NCBI GenBank assembly: GCA_021806865.1
Contig: JAKAPU010000103.1
Coordinates: 1 to 9,615 of the forward strand
DNA length: 9,615 nucleotides
Reading direction: 5' to 3'
Origin: an archaeon
GTDB taxonomy: Archaea > Thermoproteota > Nitrososphaeria > Nitrososphaerales > CADDZS01
The position numbers were made by a program, and so were the translations under genes. The notes beneath the pieces are model-generated. The model made no database searches. It was not told where the DNA came from and worked only from the letters and a program-made list of their open reading frames with translations. Positions within the stretch are counted from its first letter, which is position 1. Every line of letters starts with the position of its first letter. This document shows, one piece after another, positions 5,819 through 9,615 of the stretch.

Positions 5819-7132
5819 ATGGGGCGGCAAAAAGCTGGAATTTCATTTCGACTGACGGAGGGAGTTGAGGAGTACTTCCTTTCCAACGGTCTGCAAGTCT
5901 TGCTCAAGCCTGTTAAGAGCTCAAGCTCGGTGAGCACTTGGATCTTTTACCGTGTAGGTTCTAGGAATGAGCGGCCGGGGATAACAGGAGCCTCACACTG
6001 GTGCGAGCACATGCTGTTCAAGGGTGGAGGGAAGCTCGCAAAGGGAGACATTTTCAACCTAGTGAGCAGCGAAGGAGGTAGAAACAACGCCTTCACCGAC
6101 CATGATGTCACCGCTTACTATGAGACGCTGCCGAAAGAGCGTCTGGATCTGGGCCTTTTCATCGAGTCGGAGCGAATGGCAAATTCCTCTTTTGATCCTG
6201 CAGAAGTCGCAGGCGAAAGGCAGGTCATAATCTCGGAGAGAGAAGGTTCAGAGAACCACGCGTCTTATCTGTTGAGGGAGGAGGTCTATGCTACGGCCTA
6301 TCACGTACACCCGTACACCTGGCCTGTGGTTGGCTGGAAGTCTGACCTTAGAACAATGACTCGGGACGATCTCTACCAGCACTACAGAAAGTTTTACCAC
6401 CCGAATAATGCCACACTGGTCGTCACGGGCAATTTTGAAACCAGAGAAGCAAAGTCGCGAATCGAATCACTTTTTTCAAACATAAAATCAGGTGAGAGAG
6501 CTCCGCGTAGTGTACCCTTCCCAGAGCCAGATCAAAGAGGTGAACGGACCACAAGAATCGTCGCGCCTGGCACACTCGACTATCTAGCTGCCGGTTATCA
6601 CATATCCGAAACGGTGCACGAAGACACTCCAGCGATACTCGTGCTCTCTGCAGTGCTCGGTGGATGGAGGGGCCTAATCGGGTTCTTCGGCGACAGGTTC
6701 GTTCCGAAGACAAACAGGTTGCACAAGAGGCTTGTCGAGGGGAAAATTGCAAGCGAAGTCAACACATACTTCCCAGTGAGTATAGATCCTGGACTGCTCT
6801 ACTTTGAACTCACGCTACGTCCAGACGCAAAACTGGAAGACGCCAAGTCGGCATTGTTTTCGGAACTTGAAAGGGCTATGGACGTTTCACCATCCGAAGA
6901 TGAATTGAAAGTTGCGTTCAACCAGATAAGATCCTGGCACGCATATGAAAATGATGGAATAGCACTTCAGGCGCTCTCTATTGGATTTATGGAAGTAATC
7001 AAGAAGAAAGATCTTGCAGACAAGTTGGTGGATGATGCGCTTTCTGTCAAACCTGAAGATGTGCGAAGGGTTGCGAGGAAATACCTGTCGGAGAAAAACC
7101 GAACTGTTGGCGAGTACCTAAGAGAAAATTAG
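5819..7132 (+). CDS. M16-family zinc metallopeptidase (pitrilysin/MPP-like), single-chain half
   Basis: Zinc peptidase of the M16B type. The 437-residue protein is one two-domain half of the clamshell, so it would act as a homodimer or with a partner not seen here. The inverted zinc motif HWCEH (His60, Glu63, His64) is intact, and Glu140 in ERQVIISE, 76 residues after His64, fits the third zinc ligand. GGRNNAFTDHDVTAYYETLP (86-105), HPYTWPVVGW (164-173) and FYHPNNATLVVTGNF (192-206) are family hallmarks; a second alpha/beta domain runs from about 245 to the end. Relative to common relatives, residues 283-298 form an extra stretch between LGG and NRLHKRL. No signal peptide or membrane segment is visible, so it is probably cytosolic. 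I start it at ATG 5819, not at the far upstream codon that would overlap the decarboxylase gene. Substrate unknown. Confidence 0.9.
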   Translation: MGRQKAGISFRLTEGVEEYFLSNGLQVLLKPVKSSSSVSTWIFYRVGSRNERPGITGASHWCEHMLFKGGGKLAKGDIFNLVSSEGGRNNAFTDHDVTAYYETLPKERLDLGLFIESERMANSSFDPAEVAGERQVIISEREGSENHASYLLREEVYATAYHVHPYTWPVVGWKSDLRTMTRDDLYQHYRKFYHPNNATLVVTGNFETREAKSRIESLFSNIKSGERAPRSVPFPEPDQRGERTTRIVAPGTLDYLAAGYHISETVHEDTPAILVLSAVLGGWRGLIGFFGDRFVPKTNRLHKRLVEGKIASEVNTYFPVSIDPGLLYFELTLRPDAKLEDAKSALFSELERAMDVSPSEDELKVAFNQIRSWHAYENDGIALQALSIGFMEVIKKKDLADKLVDDALSVKPEDVRRVARKYLSEKNRTVGEYLREN

Positions 7133-7161
7133 TGACTAAGCCTGAAAGCAATCAAAATGAG

Positions 7162-7214
7162 AAAAAACTTCAGAGTTCCAGAGTAGTGGCATTTGTTGAC
7201 CACCGCTGGAACTC
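7162..7214 (-). terminator. Hairpin and T-tract between convergent peptidase and symporter genes
   Basis: GAGTTCCAG (7173-7181) and CTGGAACTC (7206-7214) pair perfectly over 9 bp; GTGG/CCAC inside can add a second short stem. On the minus strand, downstream of the symporter gene, the stem is followed within five bases by six T (7163-7168) and then another T run, as in an intrinsic terminator. On the plus strand only a weaker T-rich stretch follows, but the stem may also define the peptidase mRNA end. Confidence 0.55.
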
Positions 7215-7243
7215 GCTACGATAGCTGATTTTGCTAACTTCGA

Positions 7244-8779
7244 CTAGTGACCCGCTCCAGCAGGAGGTGCCTGTTGACTCGGTTGGACTTGAATTGCCTT
7301 TCTAGGGATGACCGCGCTCAGTACGACAGTAATTAACAGGTTCAACCCCAGTGCTATGACTGCTATGTACAACGAGCCAAATGTCGTGTGGAACAGTGAA
7401 GTCTTGAGCGCTCCGAAGCTTAAATTCGCCTCAATAGCCATGAAGATTCCTGAAAATATCCCACCCAGAAGACCGAGAATCAGTGCTTCCTTCCTGAACC
7501 AGTTTGTATACAGTCCGATGAAGAGTGCAGGTAGCAACTGAATGATCAGGATGCCTCCGAGAAGCTGAAGCTGAATTGCGTACGTCGCAGGCGTTGCAAA
7601 CACGAATCCGAGTGCTATGAATTTGAAAGCAGCAGAGGCCCACTTTGCAATCGAAGACTCTCCCTTCACTGTGAGGTTAGGCTTGAATTCTTTGATGACA
7701 TTTCTCGTGAGAAGATTAGCTTGTGCTATTGCCATGATTGCCGCTGGTACAAGTCCGCCGACGAAGACTCCAAGAAGTGCAATTCCCGCTAGCCATCCGG
7801 GGAGTGCATTGAGAATGAGTGAGGGAACAACGTAGATTCCTCGCGTTGCGGCTGGGAAATGGTTGAGGAAGCTGAGCGCAGACGGCTCTGAGTAAATCAG
7901 TATTCCAAACAACGCCAGAAACGCTAACCCGATTCCGTACAATGGAAGGAATGAGGTGCTTAGTCTGAGTTTGTGCTCAGATTCCGCACTGAGCACGCCA
8001 TTCACTGCGTGGGGGTAGAGGTAAAGAGCGAGCGCGCTTCCTAAAACAAGTGTCGCGTACCCAGAAACCAGGCCGGATGGTAAAGTTATGTAGTTTGGCT
8101 TGACGTTTGCAAAAGCCTGATGGAATCCTCCTATTTGAGAAACAACAACTGCTATGGTGACTATTACTGTGAACCAAATGAGGATGTCCTTAAAGATCGC
8201 AGTGAGTGTGGCTCCTCTAAGGCCACTTGTGAATGTAAACGCTGCGAGTATTACGAAGGCCACTATCAGCGATATCTCTTCGATGTTCTGAGTCGCTCCT
8301 CCTACTCCATAGAGCATAGATGCGAGGACTGCTTGCATACCCACAATTTGCAAAGCAATGTAAGGTAAGACTGCGACAATTCCAGTTATTGCGATCAGGA
8401 TTGCAAGGAGTCTGCTCTGGAATCTGTCCTTGACAAAATCCGACCCTGTAATGTAGCCATTCTGTCTTGACACAGTCCAAAGTCTTGGAGTGAAGGCGAG
8501 CGCAACACCGAAAGTTATCGCGACGTAAGGTACTGCGAAAAAGTACAATGACCCACTCGCAAATACTCCGGAAGGCACAGCGACAAACGTGTAAGCCGTG
8601 TACAAATCAGCGCCGACTAGGAAAAATACAAGGGTAGTCCCAAGCCTTCTACCGGCAAGTGCCCATTCGTGCATCTGAGCAAGGTCGCCCTTCCGCCACC
8701 TTGAGCCGTAGAAGCCAAGGAAAACAAAAACTGCAAACAGGACAATGAACACAGAAAGGATTGTTGTAGTGTCAACCAT
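7244..8779 (-). CDS. Sodium:solute symporter (SSS) family permease, MctP-like
   Basis: Secondary transporter with the LeuT fold, expected to couple uptake of a small organic solute to an ion gradient. 511 residues with about 13 hydrophobic segments from 5-22 to 470-491. Signature pieces are [13 protein letters not shown] (37-49) before the first core helix, [16 protein letters not shown] (56-71), [14 protein letters not shown] (107-120), [16 protein letters not shown] (183-198), and [18 protein letters not shown] (343-360). The tail (492-511) is Pro/Gln/Ala-rich and probably cytoplasmic. The 15-bp gap after a DUF3311 gene and the LVPAAIM...TRN helix are reminiscent of MctP-type monocarboxylate permeases, but the substrate cannot be read; a urea, proline or pantothenate role is less supported. 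ATG at 8779 follows a GGTGGTG ribosome site. The Ser/Thr residues common at the Na2 site are not obvious. Confidence 0.88.
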   Translation of the reverse strand: MVDTTTILSVFIVLFAVFVFLGFYGSRWRKGDLAQMHEWALAGRRLGTTLVFFLVGADLYTAYTFVAVPSGVFASGSLYFFAVPYVAITFGVALAFTPRLWTVSRQNGYITGSDFVKDRFQSRLLAILIAITGIVAVLPYIALQIVGMQAVLASMLYGVGGATQNIEEISLIVAFVILAAFTFTSGLRGATLTAIFKDILIWFTVIVTIAVVVSQIGGFHQAFANVKPNYITLPSGLVSGYATLVLGSALALYLYPHAVNGVLSAESEHKLRLSTSFLPLYGIGLAFLALFGILIYSEPSALSFLNHFPAATRGIYVVPSLILNALPGWLAGIALLGVFVGGLVPAAIMAIAQANLLTRNVIKEFKPNLTVKGESSIAKWASAAFKFIALGFVFATPATYAIQLQLLGGILIIQLLPALFIGLYTNWFRKEALILGLLGGIFSGIFMAIEANLSFGALKTSLFHTTFGSLYIAVIALGLNLLITVVLSAVIPRKAIQVQPSQQAPPAGAGH

Positions 8780-8782
8780 TTA

Positions 8783-8789
8783 CACCACC
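8783..8789 (-). promoter_or_regulatory. Ribosome binding site of the symporter gene
   Basis: GGTGGTG on the minus strand lies in the 15-bp gap after the DUF3311 stop, ending three bases before the ATG at 8779. Its GGTG can pair with CACC of the archaeal 16S 3' end, supporting the start and co-translation with the upstream small gene. Confidence 0.5.
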
Positions 8790-8794
8790 AGATA

Positions 8795-9025
8795 CTACAT
8801 TTTTGCAGAAGGCAATACCGGCACCGTTTGCCTCTTTTTCTCGATGTATGTGAATGCAAGATATGGAATCACACAGATGGCCAAGAGAAGTATCTGGAAC
8901 CAATAGAAGAAGGGCATTCCTGCAAGCGTTGGATTGGCACGGTTGTAGATTGGGGTGTAGAAATTGACGAAAGCTGGTACGAGGATCAACAGGACTAGTG
9001 CGACTTCGATCGCTTTCAACTGCAA
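8795..9025 (-). CDS. DUF3311-like small membrane protein, symporter partner
   Basis: A 76-residue protein with two membrane segments (about 7-25 and 38-60) joined by a loop with NFYTPIYNRANPTLAGMPFFYWF (21-43). The P-N-...-P-x-L-x-G-x-PFFYW pattern is characteristic of DUF3311 proteins, which are commonly encoded directly before SSS permeases and are thought to be small accessory subunits (inferred from conserved pairing, by analogy with YhdT-PanF and DUF485-ActP pairs). A short basic tail (EKKRQ, 62-66) follows the second helix. There is no ATG: I use TTG at 9025, with another TTG two codons on; the frame closes at 9041-9043 upstream. A TATA-like box about 31 bp before the TTG predicts a near-leaderless start. 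It is the first gene of the pair with the symporter. Confidence 0.82.
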   Translation of the reverse strand: MQLKAIEVALVLLILVPAFVNFYTPIYNRANPTLAGMPFFYWFQILLLAICVIPYLAFTYIEKKRQTVPVLPSAKM

Positions 9026-9052
9026 GCCTCGTGCGAGAGGTTAGGTAGCTTT

Positions 9053-9060
9053 GATTTATG
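9053..9060 (-). promoter_or_regulatory. Probable TATA box of the DUF3311-symporter unit
   Basis: CATAAATC on the minus strand, centred about 31 bp before the TTG start at 9025, would start transcription around 9029-9030. Its position supports the TTG start call. Inference from spacing and composition. Confidence 0.4.
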
Positions 9061-9103
9061 CTTTCATTTTTTCGACAATTACCACAGTCGAGGCGGGCGA
9101 TCA

Positions 9104-9126
9104 TCAACTAGTTGAATTTTATTCAA
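9104..9126. promoter_or_regulatory. Overlapping palindromes, possible second operator
   Basis: TCAACTAGTTGA (9104-9115) is a perfect 12-bp palindrome with a CTAG centre, overlapping TTGAAT-TTT-ATTCAA (9112-9126). It lies about 50 bp upstream of the DUF3311 TATA-like box, a place where an activator or a second regulator dimer could bind. Short A/T-rich palindromes can arise by chance, so this is tentative. Confidence 0.3.
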
Positions 9127-9186
9127 ACTTGTGAAGCAAATAATGTAATAATTGAGATTCCAGCTAGAACAAAGTTACAGCCATGC

Positions 9187-9194
9187 TTAAATAT
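9187..9194 (+). promoter_or_regulatory. Probable TATA box of the padR-like gene
   Basis: TTAAATAT, centred near 9190, predicts transcription start near 9217 and a leader of about 15 bases. It overlaps the left edge of the tandem palindromes, so a repressor bound there would collide with TBP/TFB or block RNA polymerase. Confidence 0.5.
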
Positions 9195-9220
9195 CGCTAG
9201 TGATATCGCTAGTGATATCG
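9191..9220. repeat. 12-bp tandem repeat, 2.5 copies, probable PadR operator
   Basis: ATATCGCTAGTG occurs twice in direct succession (9191-9202, 9203-9214), followed by a half copy ATATCG (9215-9220). Each unit junction creates the near-palindrome TATCGCTAGTGATA (9192-9205 and 9204-9217, one mismatched pair each). A further inverted half-site CGATAT at 9228-9233 pairs with ATATCG at 9215-9220 and includes the first two bases of the start codon. The array lies between the TATA-like box and the ATG, as expected for an autorepressor site. Confidence 0.65.
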
Positions 9221-9231
9221 GGTAAAGCGAT

Positions 9232-9615
9232 ATGAGTTCAAAGAGCGTCGTTCCAAGAGGTTTCTCAAAGTTCTACGTCCTTTCATTGCTGAAAGAAAGG
9301 CCAATGACTGGAAAGGAGATAATGGAAGAAACTGCAAAAAGGACCGAGGGATCGTGGAAACCCTCGCCTGGATTGGTCTATCCATTGTTAGGCAAACTGC
9401 TCTCTTCAGGACTGATAGAGGAAGTTGAGGAAGGTCGAGGCTATAGGATCACAAAGAACGGGGAAGAATTGTTGTCGCAATATCAGCTCGGCCACAGCGA
9501 GTTTGACAACTTGTATGCAACACTCGCAAGGCTAGGGATGTTCGGACAACTCATGGCAAAAGATGCGGTTGATAGGATGACCGCCGTGATGAAAACTTTC
9601 AGGGAAGACTTTTCG
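9232..9615 (+). CDS. PadR-family winged-helix transcriptional regulator (C-terminus beyond window)
   Basis: 128 codons are present with no stop before the window edge. Residues about 10-81 form the winged helix: FSKFYVLSLLKERPMTGKEIM (11-31) covers helices 1-2, KPSPGLVYPLLGKLLSSGLI (43-62) holds the recognition helix with the family's P-G-x-(V)Y-P-x-L-x-x-L-x-x-x-G-x-I pattern, and GRGYRITKNGEELL (68-81) is the wing with the typical Y-x-I/L-T-x-x-G. From about 95 onward an amphipathic helix begins, as in the PadR dimerisation region. Such proteins are small dimeric repressors, often self-regulated and responding to small molecules. It is divergent from the DUF3311-symporter unit and its own promoter carries a tandem palindrome, so autoregulation, and possibly control of the transporter, is likely. 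ATG 9232 is the first in-frame Met; there is no strong ribosome site. Confidence 0.88.
   Translation, partial: MSSKSVVPRGFSKFYVLSLLKERPMTGKEIMEETAKRTEGSWKPSPGLVYPLLGKLLSSGLIEEVEEGRGYRITKNGEELLSQYQLGHSEFDNLYATLARLGMFGQLMAKDAVDRMTAVMKTFREDFS

Larger units (their letters stand above)
9026..9231. other. Divergent regulatory region between the symporter pair and the padR-like gene
   Basis: 206 bp without a convincing gene. From left to right it holds the TATA-like box of the DUF3311 gene (9053-9060), a 12-bp perfect palindrome TCAACTAGTTGA (9104-9115), an adjacent inverted repeat TTGAAT/ATTCAA around TTT (9112-9126), an A/T-rich stretch to about 9155, a TATA-like box (9187-9194) and a tandem palindromic repeat array leading to the regulator's start. 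Confidence 0.6.

Noticed and set aside
8772..9107. 111-codon minus-strand reading frame upstream of the symporter
   Set aside because: It overlaps the DUF3311 gene in another frame, and its product has no membrane or domain character, whereas the DUF3311 frame shows the family pattern.
9191..9220. CRISPR-like or mobile-element repeat
   Set aside because: The units are only 12 bp, directly abutting with no spacers, and sit in a promoter; operator is the simpler reading.

Overview
This window looks archaeal. It carries an N-terminally anchored solute-binding protein with a pilin-like signal and a Thr-rich linker, a pyruvoyl-dependent arginine decarboxylase, TATA-like boxes close to start codons with little or no leader, Shine-Dalgarno-like sites mainly in front of internal operon genes, and some TTG starts. 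The lineage cannot be fixed from this sequence. A mesophilic TACK-type lineage such as a Nitrososphaeria or Bathyarchaeia relative is a guess.

Layout. Positions 1-5018 hold a complete Liv-type (branched-chain/hydrophobic amino acid family, HAAT) ABC importer, except that the last gene is cut by the window edge. It is split into two divergent units: livK-livG-livF (solute-binding protein and two ATPases, minus strand) and livH-livM (two permeases, plus strand). The 92-bp gap between them contains two near-identical 21-bp direct repeats, each placed to act as the TATA box of one unit. A terminator-like hairpin with a T-tract sits between livK and livG.

Positions 5136-5687 (minus) encode the arginine decarboxylase that makes agmatine. 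Positions 5819-7132 (plus) encode a stand-alone M16 zinc peptidase. Positions 7244-9025 (minus) hold a DUF3311 small membrane protein followed by a sodium:solute symporter, a known pairing resembling MctP-type monocarboxylate permeases. From 9232 a PadR-family regulator runs off the right end. It is divergent from the transporter pair, and a 12-bp tandem palindromic repeat covers its own promoter.

Together the window is mainly nutrient uptake (amino acid-type ABC importer, carboxylate-type symporter) with a polyamine/agmatine enzyme and a peptidase between. I see no mobile element, CRISPR array, RNA gene or defence system. The gene content is mostly ordinary. The most interesting signals are regulatory: the paired repeat promoter of liv, the PadR operator array, and the perfect hairpins that sit at gene ends.
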